Shown: positions 39,479 through 48,695 of the stretch, in pieces | Layout: each line of letters opens with the position of its first letter | How positions within the stretch are numbered: the first letter of the stretch is position 1 | Assembly: GCA_016719815.1 (NCBI GenBank) | Contig: JADJYK010000013.1 | Coordinates: 124,001 to 188,000, forward strand | Direction of reading: 5' to 3' | Source: Chitinophagaceae bacterium | Lineage (GTDB): Bacteria > Bacteroidota > Bacteroidia > Chitinophagales > Chitinophagaceae | DNA length: 64,000 bases | Position numbers and translations under genes: made by a program | The notes under the pieces: model-generated | Told to the model about the DNA's origin: nothing | Databases searched by the model: none | The model's input: only the letters and a program-made list of their open reading frames with translations

Positions 39479-40042
39479 TCAGATTGACATTATTTCTTTC
39501 TCTTTAGCAGCAAGATGTTTATCCACCAGTGTAATAAACTTATCTGTCATTTGCTGAATATCTTCTTCAGCATCTTTAGCCACATCTTCACTTAGGCCGT
39601 TTTTCTGAAGCCTTTTGATATGTTCGATTCCGTCGCGGCGGATATTACGAATTGCTACTTTGCCATGTTCGCCCTCACCATGACATCTTTTTACAAGCTC
39701 CCGTCTCCTTTCTTCTGTAAGCGGAGGTAAAAACAAACGGATAATGACCCCGTCATTTTGCGGATTAATGCCAATATTGGCGGCAATAATAGCTCTTTCT
39801 ATTGGCTGCAGCATATTCTTTTCCCAGGGCTGAATAGTAAGTGTGCGGGCATCCAGCACACTGATATTTGCTGTTTGGTTAATAGGCATTGGAGAACCAT
39901 AATAATCAACCATTAATCCATCCAGCATTTGAGGATTGGCCTTACCTGCCCTGATTTTTATCAGTTCAGCTTCAAGGTGGTTAATTGCTTTTTTCATGTG
40001 GTCATCAGCAGTGCTGATAATTGATGCAACGTCTTCTGCCAT
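39479..40042 (-). CDS. frr: Ribosome recycling factor
   Basis: 187 residues, normal length. RRF motifs: MKKAINHLEAELIKIRAGKA, VDYYGSPMPINQTANISVLD, RTLTIQPWEKNMLQPIERAI, NDGVIIRLFLPPLTEERRRE, AIRNIRRDGIEHIKRLQKNG. It splits post-termination ribosomes together with EF-G. The pyrH gene that often precedes frr is not present next to it. Confidence 0.97.
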   Translation of the reverse strand: MAEDVASIISTADDHMKKAINHLEAELIKIRAGKANPQMLDGLMVDYYGSPMPINQTANISVLDARTLTIQPWEKNMLQPIERAIIAANIGINPQNDGVIIRLFLPPLTEERRRELVKRCHGEGEHGKVAIRNIRRDGIEHIKRLQKNGLSEDVAKDAEEDIQQMTDKFITLVDKHLAAKEKEIMSI

Positions 40043-40148
40043 AATTTTGTGTTTTAAAATTGGGAAACAAATCTACGAAATGAGCGATACCCAAAAAAAA
40101 TAATAAACGTAGCAAATCGCTCAATTTTGCTTATTTAGAACAGCAAAA

Positions 40149-40178
40149 AACCGGGCTGCCTGTATAGCTCACCCGGTT
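40149..40178 (-). terminator. Terminator of the wecA-like gene
   Basis: Stem AACCGGG (40149-40155) / CCCGGTT (40172-40178), with six T on the minus strand. It starts 22 bases after the TAA at 40200, which supports that codon as the true end of the upstream gene. Confidence 0.75.
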
Positions 40179-40199
40179 CATATTATTACTCTTTGCTGA

Positions 40200-41348
40200 T
40201 TAATTCTTTTTTTCGTCGGCCACTACTTCCTTCGTCAGATCTAGTATTGTGGCATTGGTAGTGGTAAGGCGGGCCGTACCCTCTTTTGTTTTTGAAACTA
40301 CCATCGTTTTATGTGTGCGGCGGTAATTATACAAAACAGCAAGCCCCGAAAAGGCAAGTGCCAGCATAATACCCAGCAAAATAGTGGTGCCTAACTATCT
40401 GCCCAGCCATGCAAGTACAATAAAACCTATATTAATCCCCACACAGGTAAAAGTCACTGCGGCGTGGCTAAGTCCCCTGTCAATCAACAGGTGGTGTACA
40501 TGGTTTCTATCAGGAGTAAAAGGAGATTTTCCGTTTAAAATTCTTACACTAAATACTCTAAGTGTATCCAGCAGCGGTACTATTAACACTGAAAATCCAA
40601 TGGCAACAGAAGAATTTACCGGTATGGCTACAAAAGGATCGTGGGCTACATTAATAAACTTGATAACCAGAATGGCATTTACCATTCCAATCATCAGCGA
40701 ACCGGAATCACCCATAAATATCTTCGCCGGGTGATGATTGAATATCAAAAAAGCCGCCAGGCTGCCCGCCATTGCATAGGCAAAAAGTGCATAAGCCTGG
40801 TAGTCGATTGCAAAGAAATAGGTTCCAAAAACAACCATTGATAAAACACCAAGGCTTGCTGCGAGGCCATCCACCCCGTCAATCAGGTTAAATGAGTTGA
40901 TAACGACAATGATTGTAAGGTAAGACAATGCCAGCCCAAATGCCTGCGGAAGTTCTTCGATTCCTAAAACACCATACATACTATCCAGCCTTATATCACC
41001 CAGATGAATAATAATAGAAGCTGCCAGCAATTGCCCTATAAACTTTTTGCTGGCGGAAAGCACGACAATATCATCTTTCAGACCGAGAAAGAAAATAACA
41101 AATGCTGCAGCAAAAAAGTACTGAAATTCCGGATTTAACTGTCCTTGTATGGATAATAATGAAGCAATAATAAAACCGGCAAATATCCCAATACCTCCCA
41201 AAGAAGCAATCTTCTTGGTATGTAATTTTCTCTCATCGGGTATATCATATAATTTTTTAGCCTCTGCTATCTGAATAACAATAGGGATTGCCAAAAAGGA
41301 AATAATAAACGAAACCGAAGCGGTTAATAAAATATCTAAGCCTGTCAT
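40200..41348 (-). CDS. WecA/MraY-type undecaprenyl-phosphate sugar-1-phosphate transferase, internal TAG
   Basis: Inner-membrane enzyme that loads a sugar phosphate (probably GlcNAc-1-P) onto undecaprenyl phosphate for surface polysaccharide. From ATG 41348 the frame shows ADERK-like PDERKLHTKKIASLGGIGIF, NSFNLIDGVDGLAASLGVLS (catalytic DD region), IFMGDSGSLMIG, and TPDRNHVHHLLIDRGLSH. The frame meets TAG at 40395 after ..FIVLAWLGR, but the same frame continues for 64 more sense codons (LGTTILLGIMLALAFSGLAV, then a charged tail ending VVADEKKN) to TAA at 40200, followed at once by a terminator. With Gln in place of the TAG the protein is 382 residues, the usual family length. I read this as a premature stop or base error. 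Confidence 0.82.
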
Positions 41349-41587
41349 CTAAGCAGCTTTTTTAGTATTACAATACAAAAATAGTCTTTAATCTTCCCCT
41401 TACAAGTTCTTACCTGTTTGTTTTGGTTCGGGGCACATTATCGAAATGTTACCACAGGAAAATTGAACTTTTTTAGAAAGAATGATGATATGGCTTGCAA
41501 TTCTTATCGAAAAAGGATGCACTTTTGCAGAGCATCTGGTGCTTTGAAGCGCCAAAATACAAAAAAGTTTAATAAGAAAAAAGTTTT

Positions 41588-42421
41588 ATGGCTGAATTGA
41601 CCGCTATTGCCGCCCAAATACGCAGAGATATCGTTAGAATGGTTCACGGATCCAGCAGCGGACACCCCGGTGGCTCTCTTGGATGTGCCGACTTTCTTGC
41701 CGCACTGTACTTCAGAATAATGAAACGTAACCCCTCATTTGATATGAATGCAAAAGATGAAGATGTATTTGTATTGTCTAATGGGCATGTTTCTCCACTT
41801 TTTTATTCTGTTTTAGCCCGTGCAGGATATTTCGACGTAAAAGAACTAGGGACTTTCCGCAAACTTAACAGCAGGTTGCAGGGACATCCTGCCACACATG
41901 AAAAATTGCCGGGCGTACGAATTGCTTCCGGTTCTTTAGGACAGGGGATGAGTGTTGCTATTGGTGCAGCCTTAAGCAAAAAAATGAATGGTGATTCAAA
42001 CCTCGTCTTTTCCCTGCATGGAGATGGCGAGCTTGATGAAGGTCAGTTGTGGGAAGCCATAATGTTTGCCGCACACCATAAAGTTGATAACCTGATTTCA
42101 ACTGTCGACTGGAACGGCCAGCAAATTGATGGCCCCACCAGCAAAGTGATGAACCTCGGAAATATCCGGCAAAAGTTTGATGCATTTGGATGGACCACAC
42201 TTGAAATGGATGGTAATAATATGGACGAAGTGGTAACTACACTTGAAAAAGCAAAAACACTTACCGGCCAGGGAAAACCTATTGGTATTATGATGCATAC
42301 TGCCATGGGAAAAGGCATTGACTTTATGGAAGGCACCCACGAATGGCATGGCATAGCCCCAAATGATGAACAATTAGCAAAAGCACTGGCACAGGTTCCT
42401 GAAACATTGGGAGATTATTAG
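41588..42421 (+). CDS. Transketolase, N-terminal (thiamine-diphosphate) subunit
   Basis: 277 residues, the length of the N-terminal half in organisms with split transketolase. Motifs: MVHGSSSGHPGGSLGCADFL, DVFVLSNGHVSPLFYSVLAR, RIASGSLGQGMSVAIGAALS, LHGDGELDEGQLWEAIMFAA (ThDP GDG motif), and GTHEWHGIAPNDEQ. The C-terminal half is not downstream; the next gene is on the opposite strand, so the partner must be elsewhere. Role: pentose phosphate pathway, cytoplasm. Confidence 0.9.
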   Translation: MAELTAIAAQIRRDIVRMVHGSSSGHPGGSLGCADFLAALYFRIMKRNPSFDMNAKDEDVFVLSNGHVSPLFYSVLARAGYFDVKELGTFRKLNSRLQGHPATHEKLPGVRIASGSLGQGMSVAIGAALSKKMNGDSNLVFSLHGDGELDEGQLWEAIMFAAHHKVDNLISTVDWNGQQIDGPTSKVMNLGNIRQKFDAFGWTTLEMDGNNMDEVVTTLEKAKTLTGQGKPIGIMMHTAMGKGIDFMEGTHEWHGIAPNDEQLAKALAQVPETLGDY

Positions 42422-42564
42422 GAAACCCTCATTAATTGGATAAAAAGGATTGTGGGATGATGATTGAGTTTCTCAAAAAAGTGTGCTAATGTAAAACGGG
42501 AAGATTCTGGCAATAAAAATACGTAAAATCCAAAAATTCTTTTTTAATCCCACAAGTCGTGGTT

Positions 42565-43791
42565 CTATTCGCTTCGCAATGAAAACTGCTGACCCGCAGC
42601 CCTGCCCGATGGTAGCCATGCCGCCACCAGGGCAATTACAAAAACAGTAATTGATACCAGCAGAAAATCGGCAAGTTTTAATTTTACAGGATAATAATCA
42701 ATAAGAAATGTGCCGCCTTGCAAGGGAATAAAATGAAAATATATTTGTAATTGTGCAACTATAAAAGCCAGCAGCATACCTATGCCCCCGCCAACCAGTG
42801 CCAGCAACATACCTTCTGTTAAAAATATTTTGCGGATAAACAGCCTGTTACCACCCAGTGCATGTAATATGCTGATGTCTTTTTGTTTTTCAAGCACAAG
42901 CATAGTTAGCGAACCAATCATCGTAAAAGCTGCTACTACCAGCACAAGGCACAGCACCCCATAAATAATCCATCTTTCGGCATTCATCACTGCATACAGG
43001 CTGCGGTTCTGTTCATATTTATTCTGCACCAGGTAAGTATTTCCGAGCAGCTCTTTTATCTTTCTTTTTATTGCAGCAGAGGCATCGGCATCAACAAGAG
43101 AAATTTCTGCAGCGGTGTATTCATCCGGGTTCAGCTTCATTGCTGCTTTTACAAAACCAATATTGGTAATACCATATTTATTGTCAAAATCCTGCTGAAT
43201 GCGAAATGCAGCAGATGAAGAAATTGTATCACTGCTTATGTCCTCCGTTATATCCACCATCGTGGTGCTGCTTTTTCGTGGCAGGTAAATATTAAGATTG
43301 TTAGGGTCAAGGCCGCTAATAATCCCCAGCGCATCCTCAACTCCAACGCCCAAAATAAGTTTTGGCACGTCAGCGCTGCCAATATCATATTTGGAGTCAT
43401 TTATAAGGTTATCCGCAACACCCGAAACATAGCGGTAGTTGTCGTCCACCCCTTTGAGATAAATAACCGACTGATAATCGCCATTTTGCAGTAATGCTTT
43501 TTCTTCTGCAACCAAAGAATAGTTTTTAACGCCAGGCAGTTTCTTCAGATCCGCCAGTTGCCCAGGTGTAAGCGTCATTACTTTTCCCTGTACAGGAGTG
43601 ATTTTAATATCGGTGTAGAAAGTGGAGTACAGATCTTTGACGATTCCTTCAAACCCGTTAAATACGCTCAGCACAAGTATCAGAATCATTGTGCCGAAAA
43701 TAAAGGCAAGAATGCTCACCCATGCAATAATGTTAATAGCATTAGTTGATTTTTTTGCTTTAAAATACCGCCAGGCAAAAAGAAAGTTCAA
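42565..43791 (-). CDS. FtsX-like permease, LolC/LolE-type lipoprotein release ABC transporter subunit
   Basis: 408 residues. N-terminal membrane segment after LFAWRYFKAKKSTNAINIIA, a periplasmic MacB-like domain (about residues 50-260), and three C-terminal membrane segments (WIIYGVLCLVLVVAAFTMIG; GMLLALVGGGIGMLLAFIVA; LADFLLVSITVFVIALVAAW). The signature SITVF...AAWLPSGRAA fits LolC/E. It would extract lipoproteins from the inner membrane with an ATPase encoded elsewhere. Start is TTG 43791; it lies 21 bases after rbfA. Confidence 0.85.
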   Translation of the reverse strand: MNFLFAWRYFKAKKSTNAINIIAWVSILAFIFGTMILILVLSVFNGFEGIVKDLYSTFYTDIKITPVQGKVMTLTPGQLADLKKLPGVKNYSLVAEEKALLQNGDYQSVIYLKGVDDNYRYVSGVADNLINDSKYDIGSADVPKLILGVGVEDALGIISGLDPNNLNIYLPRKSSTTMVDITEDISSDTISSSAAFRIQQDFDNKYGITNIGFVKAAMKLNPDEYTAAEISLVDADASAAIKRKIKELLGNTYLVQNKYEQNRSLYAVMNAERWIIYGVLCLVLVVAAFTMIGSLTMLVLEKQKDISILHALGGNRLFIRKIFLTEGMLLALVGGGIGMLLAFIVAQLQIYFHFIPLQGGTFLIDYYPVKLKLADFLLVSITVFVIALVAAWLPSGRAAGQQFSLRSE

Positions 43792-43812
43792 ATCCTGATT
43801 ATTGATTTTTGG

Positions 43813-44190
43813 TTATTGGTTATTTCCGTCAGTTTGCTTCTCTTCATCAATTTTTTTGAAAATTTCTTCCATTTTAAACACATAATCAAGTGTATCGTCC
43901 TGAAAAAATTTAAGCACCGGCATACTTCGGAGCTGATGGCGCACCTTCGCTGTCAGATCCTTTTTTATTTCATGGCTTTTTTCTTCAATTTTATGAAGAG
44001 CGGCTTTGGCGTCTTTCACCTGGAAAAAACTCAGGTAAAAACGGGCTTCCAGCAGGTCAGGTGTAACTTTTACCGACGAAATGGATACCAGGCCCCCATC
44101 AATCATGTTCAGTCCAAGCCGTTGAAAAATTGTATTCATTTCCTCATTTAGTAAGCCGGCAATTTGTTTCTGTCTTTTTCCTTCTATCAT
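43813..44190 (-). CDS. rbfA: Ribosome-binding factor A
   Basis: 125 residues, normal length. KH-type fold: KRQKQIAGLLNEEMNTIFQR, VSISSVKVTPDLLEARFYLS, KVRHQLRSMPVLKFFQDDTL, DYVFKMEEIFKKI. Assists 30S subunit maturation. First gene of a two-gene unit with the LolC/E-like permease. Confidence 0.93.
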   Translation of the reverse strand: MIEGKRQKQIAGLLNEEMNTIFQRLGLNMIDGGLVSISSVKVTPDLLEARFYLSFFQVKDAKAALHKIEEKSHEIKKDLTAKVRHQLRSMPVLKFFQDDTLDYVFKMEEIFKKIDEEKQTDGNNQ

Positions 44191-44282
44191 GTATGTATCT
44201 TTTAGCTGCCGGTAGTATTTAAACTTCGGCAGACGCTGTAAAATTAGTTACTTTGTGGCTTTGCAGCAGAAGCATTTTACAA

Positions 44283-46086
44283 ATGAAACAATACTCCCGC
44301 ATATTTCAGTATCTCAAAGTTTATAAGAGCAAAATTGCCCTTTATTTCCTGTTTATTGTTCTTAGCATAGTGTTTTCAATTGTATCGGTAGGTATGCTGA
44401 TGCCCTTTCTGCAGTTAATTTTTACCGGTGAAGGAACTTTTAAGGCCGCCAGCAATCCGGTTATTCAGTTTTTCAATGACCTTTTACTTGATACGTTGAA
44501 AGACCCGAATAATAAAGTACCTGTTCTGGGATATATTTGCTTGCTGATGATATCTTTCATCATATTGAAAAACCTGTTCCTGTACCTGTCCTATTATGTA
44601 CTCAATCCACTGAAAAATACTGTAGTTAATCAACTGCGGCAGGATTTGTATGATAAAGTGCTGCAGTTACCAATTGGTTTCTTTACCGAAAAAAGAAAGG
44701 GTGACCTGATGAGCCGAATGACAAATGATGTGGGTGAAGTGGAAGGTTCGGTTGTAGGAACACTGGAGGGCTGGATACGGGACCCTTTGACAATCATTAT
44801 AAACCTGGTTGTTCTTTTTTTAATCAGCCCGCAGCTTACATTGTTTATTCTTATACTAATTCCTGTTTTAGGATTGGTTATTGGCCGGGTTACCAAATCG
44901 CTAAAAAAACACTCAGAAAGAGCTGCCCAAAAATCTAGCGAAGCTTTGTCCACTTTAGAAGAAACATTGGGCGGCCTTCGTGTTATCAAAGCATTTAATG
45001 TAGAAAAACTGATGCGTTTCCGTTATAGAAAAAACAATGAGGAACTCCTGCATGCCAAAAACCATATTTCCTATCGCAGAGATCTGGCCTCACCATTATC
45101 TGAAGTAATGGGAGTTATGCTATTTACAATTGTTCTCTATTACGGCGGACGGCTGGTTCTCAAAAACCAGTTGCTGGAGGCCTCTGTTTTTCTTGGCTAC
45201 CTTGCCATTTTTTACAATATTATTAACCCGGCAAAAGCACTCTCCACTTCTTTCAGCAATATGCGGAAAGGGGCTGCTGCTATTGGCAGAATTGAAGAAA
45301 TACTAAAGGCACCCGTTACTGTTGATGATAATCCTGACGGAAAACAAATGTCCGCTTTCAGCCATAAAATTGAGTTTCGCAATGTACGTTTTGCCTACGA
45401 CGACGCTGTGATACTCGACAACATCAATCTCTCCATTGAGAAAGGGAAAACCATAGCCCTGGTAGGTTCATCTGGAGCAGGCAAAAGTACACTGGCCGAC
45501 CTGATACCCAGATTCCATGATGTAACATCCGGCGAGGTGCTGATCGACGGCATTAATATTAAAGATTATTCTTTGCATTCTGTACGCAACCTGATGAGCA
45601 TCGTTACGCAGGAACCCATTCTCTTTAACGATACGATTGGCAATAACATTGCGCTGGGACAACAGGGGGCTACAGAAGAACAGAGTGCCGAAGCTGCAAA
45701 AATTGCCAATGCACATGAGTTTATTTCAAAAAAAGAAGATGGTTACAAGAGCAATATTGGCGACCGGGGCAGCAAACTAAGCGGCGGTGAAAGACAGCGC
45801 CTCACTATTGCCCGGGCTGTTTTAAAAAATCCACCGATACTAATATTGGATGAAGCTACATCATCCCTTGATACAGAAAGTGAGCGGCTGGTGCAGGATG
45901 CCATTAACAACATGATGCAAAACCGTACCAGCATTGTCATTGCCCACCGCCTTAGCACCATCCGCCATGCCGATGAAATTATTGTGCTGCAAAAAAGGAA
46001 AGATTGTGGAACGGGGTACGCATGACAGCCTGATTGCTCAAAACGGTTTTTACAAACGGCTGGTGGAAATGCAGGAGGTGAAATAA
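44283..46086 (+). CDS. MsbA-like ABC exporter (membrane domain fused to ATPase), one frameshift at the 3' end
   Basis: About 600 residues from ATG 44283 (MKQYSRIFQYLKVYKSKIAL). Six membrane helices, then the ATPase: Walker A ALVGSSGAGKSTLADLIPRF, Q-loop IVTQEPILFND, signature KLSGGERQRLTIARAVL, Walker B ILILDEATSSLDTESE, H-loop IVIAHRLSTIRHADE. An extra A in the A run at 45991-45996 makes the frame stop at 46025; without it the protein ends ..QKGKIVERGTHDSLIAQNGF to a TAA at 46084-46086. This is a typical homopolymer error. Probable role: lipid A or other lipid flipping. Confidence 0.9.
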
Positions 46087-46446
46087 AGTTCTCAAATATT
46101 AGCCACTTCGATACAGTCATTTCAAAGATGAAACATACTGTATTACCGGCTGGTGGCCAATACCCCTGTTTTTTTCCTGCTGAAAGTACTATTAATAATT
46201 ACCGGGAAATAGAAGGTTTTGCTGCAAAAATTTATTCTCACACTGCCTTATGACTATAATTCTGCAAAAGAATGACTATACTCATTTTTAAAATGGGTAA
46301 TAGTATCAATCTTGCTTATTCACTTTCATTGGCCTGTGCAGAACTTCTCTTAATTTCAGTACAGATTAAATACCCGGTGGGGTAGCTTATGAAAAAAACG
46401 ATTGCGATCACACCCTTTTTACTATTACAAGTAAACTCCTATTGCC
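46087..46446. other. Non-coding spacer
   Basis: 360 bases between the ABC exporter and the carboxylase operon. No credible gene, repeat or RNA was seen. The promoter of the carboxylase operon is expected near its right end. Confidence 0.5.
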
Positions 46447-46938
46447 ATGGCTGAAAAGAAAAAAAACGTTGTAGTTAAGGCTAACGAATTTGTATTCAGT
46501 TTCACCCCGGAAGAAATTGAACAAACAGACTTCTACAAAAAATCACCTACAGAGTTCAACCTCATCAAAAACAACCGTTCTGTTAATGCCAGATTACTGG
46601 ATACCGATGTTTCCGGCAAGCACCTTAAAATTGAAGTGGAAGGTGAAACCTATGAACTGGATGTAAAAGACGAGCTGGATCAGATGCTCGACAAAATGGG
46701 CTTCAGCACAGTTTCCAATAAGCATGTTAAAGAAATAAAAGCCCCAATGCCCGGACTCGTATTAAGCATTGCTGTAGAAGAAGGACAGGAGGTACTGGAA
46801 GGTGATAAAATCCTGATACTTGAAGCCATGAAAATGGAAAACAGCATCATGATTCATGCAAATGCAAAAATCAAAAAAATTAAAGTGAAACCCGGCCAGC
46901 CTGTTGATAAAAACCAGGTGCTGGTTGAACTGGAATGA
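46447..46938 (+). CDS. Biotin carboxyl carrier subunit of an acyl-CoA carboxylase
   Basis: 163 residues. The C-terminal biotinyl domain has the lysine in LILEAMKMENSIM preceded by IKAPMPGLVLSIAVEEGQEV. The N-terminal part (NEFVFSFTPEEIEQTDFYKK) is of the kind found in free-standing carriers of propionyl/acetyl-CoA carboxylases in Bacteroidota. It is the first of three genes: carrier, biotin carboxylase, carboxyltransferase. Confidence 0.88.
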   Translation: MAEKKKNVVVKANEFVFSFTPEEIEQTDFYKKSPTEFNLIKNNRSVNARLLDTDVSGKHLKIEVEGETYELDVKDELDQMLDKMGFSTVSNKHVKEIKAPMPGLVLSIAVEEGQEVLEGDKILILEAMKMENSIMIHANAKIKKIKVKPGQPVDKNQVLVELE

Positions 46939-47004
46939 TGTAGTGAATGGGATTACCCGAAGATTTGAAATTACTAACGATTGACTTGCTAAACAGATTA
47001 TAAC

Positions 47005-48479
47005 ATGAAAAAATATTAGTTGCTAACCGTGGCGAGATTGCATTACGAATAATGCGGACAATCCGCAAAATGGGTATTAAGGCCGTTGCCGTTTACTCAG
47101 AGGCCGACCGCAATGCTCCCCACGTACTGTTTGCTGATGAGGCCGTTTGCATTGGCCCCGCACCCTCTAACCAATCTTACCTGAACGGAGATAAAATCAT
47201 TGCCATTTGCAAAGAACTGGAAGTAGATGGTATTCACCCGGGCTATGGCTTCCTGAGTGAGAATGCGGAATTTGCCCAAAAAGTTACTGATGCAGGCATT
47301 GAATTTATTGGCCCCACACCAGAAGCCATGCGGATTATGGGCTCCAAACTGGCCGCCAAAGAAAGTGTAAAGAAATACAACATCCCGATGGTGCCCGGCA
47401 TTGATAAGGCCATTGAAGATGTGAAGGTGGCCATTGAAGTAGCCGACAAAATAGGTTATCCGGTATTAATAAAAGCCTCTGCCGGTGGCGGTGGTAAGGG
47501 TATGCGGATTGTCGAAAAGCCCGAAGACATGCAGGAACAAATGGAACGGGCCATCAGCGAAGCTAAATCAGCTTTTGGTGATGGTTCTGTATTTATAGAA
47601 AAATATGTTTCCTCGCCCCGGCATATTGAGGTGCAGGTGGTGGCAGATAAACATGGTAATGTTATACATGGACTGGAACGGGAATGCAGCATACAACGCC
47701 GCCACCAGAAAGTAGTGGAAGAAACCCCTTCACCGGTCGTAACTCCGGAGATGCGTCAAAAAATCGGCGATGCCGCAGTAATGGTGGCCAAATCCTGCAA
47801 CTATGTAAGCACCGGCACTGTGGAGTTTCTCGTGGATGATAAGCTGAATTTCTATTTCCTTGAAATGAACACCCGCCTGCAGGTCGAGCACCCCGTTTCT
47901 GAAATGATCATCGGTCTCGACCTGGTGGAACAGCAAATAAGAATTGCCAGGGGCGAAATACTGGGCATCTCGCAGGATGATATTAAATCAAACGGCCATG
48001 CGATTGAACTGCGGGTTTATGCCGAAGACCCGTTGAATAATTTTCTGCCTTCAATTGGCACATTAACAAAATATCAAAAACCCGTTGGCGAAGGCATACG
48101 TGTAGATGACGGATATGAAGAAGGAATGACCATACCTATTTATTACGACCCGATGATTGCCAAGCTGGTGGTGCATGGCAAAACAAGAACGGAAGCCATT
48201 CAAAAAATGCTGCAGGCTATTAAAGAATATAAAATTGAAGGTGTAGCCACCACCCTGCCTTTCGGCACATTTGTGTTTGAACATGATGCTTTCTTCAGCG
48301 GACATTTCGATACACACTTTGTAAAGAACTATTACACCCCCGAAAAAATAAAACAAAAACACAGGGATAGTGCCGAGATAGCTGCATTGGCCGCAGTAAA
48401 ATACTGGATGGAGAAAAAGAAAATGCTGGGACAGGTAGAACACAAATCAACAAGCTGGAAACGCCGCCTGTCACACTAA
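47005..48479 (+). CDS. Biotin carboxylase subunit of an acyl-CoA carboxylase, frameshift after codon 3
   Basis: The start is ATG 47005, but the A run that follows is one A short, so the direct frame reads Met-Lys-Lys-Tyr-stop. With one A added it reads MKKILVANRGEIALRIMRTI and joins the frame open from 47052 to 48479 (about 491 residues). Motifs: IHPGYGFLSENAEFA, GGGGKGMRIVEKPEDM (ATP-grasp glycines), ERECSIQRRHQKVVEETPSP, FYFLEMNTRLQVEHPVSEMI. It carboxylates biotin with ATP and bicarbonate. Gap of 66 bases after the carrier gene. Confidence 0.92.
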
Positions 48480-48524
48480 TACGCAGCAGCAATGAAAAAG
48501 AATATTATTTAATCAAACGCTAAA

Positions 48525-48580
48525 GCCCCTCTCCTTGTGATAGGGCCTGCCTGCCGGAAGGCAGGGTTTGCGGAGAGGCC
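48525..48580. repeat. Interspersed palindromic repeat, nested stems
   Basis: Outer arms CCTCTCC (48528-48534) and GGAGAGG (48572-48578) enclose an inner palindrome with arms CCTGCCT (48546-48552) and AGGCAGG (48559-48565). The inner palindrome recurs at 55676-55696 inside hsdM. Typical of short intergenic repeats of Bacteroidota. Confidence 0.75.
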
Positions 48581-48664
48581 AAACGAATTAACATGAAATG
48601 CCCATAAACAATGCTTGTTTTCAAAATGAAACCTAATAGGGCATAACATGTAACAATCATATCA

Positions 48665-48677
48665 GCCCCAAAGGGGC
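48665..48677. repeat. Short REP-like hairpin GCCCC-AAA-GGGGC
   Basis: Perfect 5-base stem 19 bases before the carboxyltransferase start codon. It resembles the CCCC-GAA-GGGG repeats that flank the RAYT element at 56984 and 57468. Because it sits in the leader it could also affect translation. Confidence 0.55.
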
Positions 48678-48695
48678 GAACTAAAAAAAATACTC

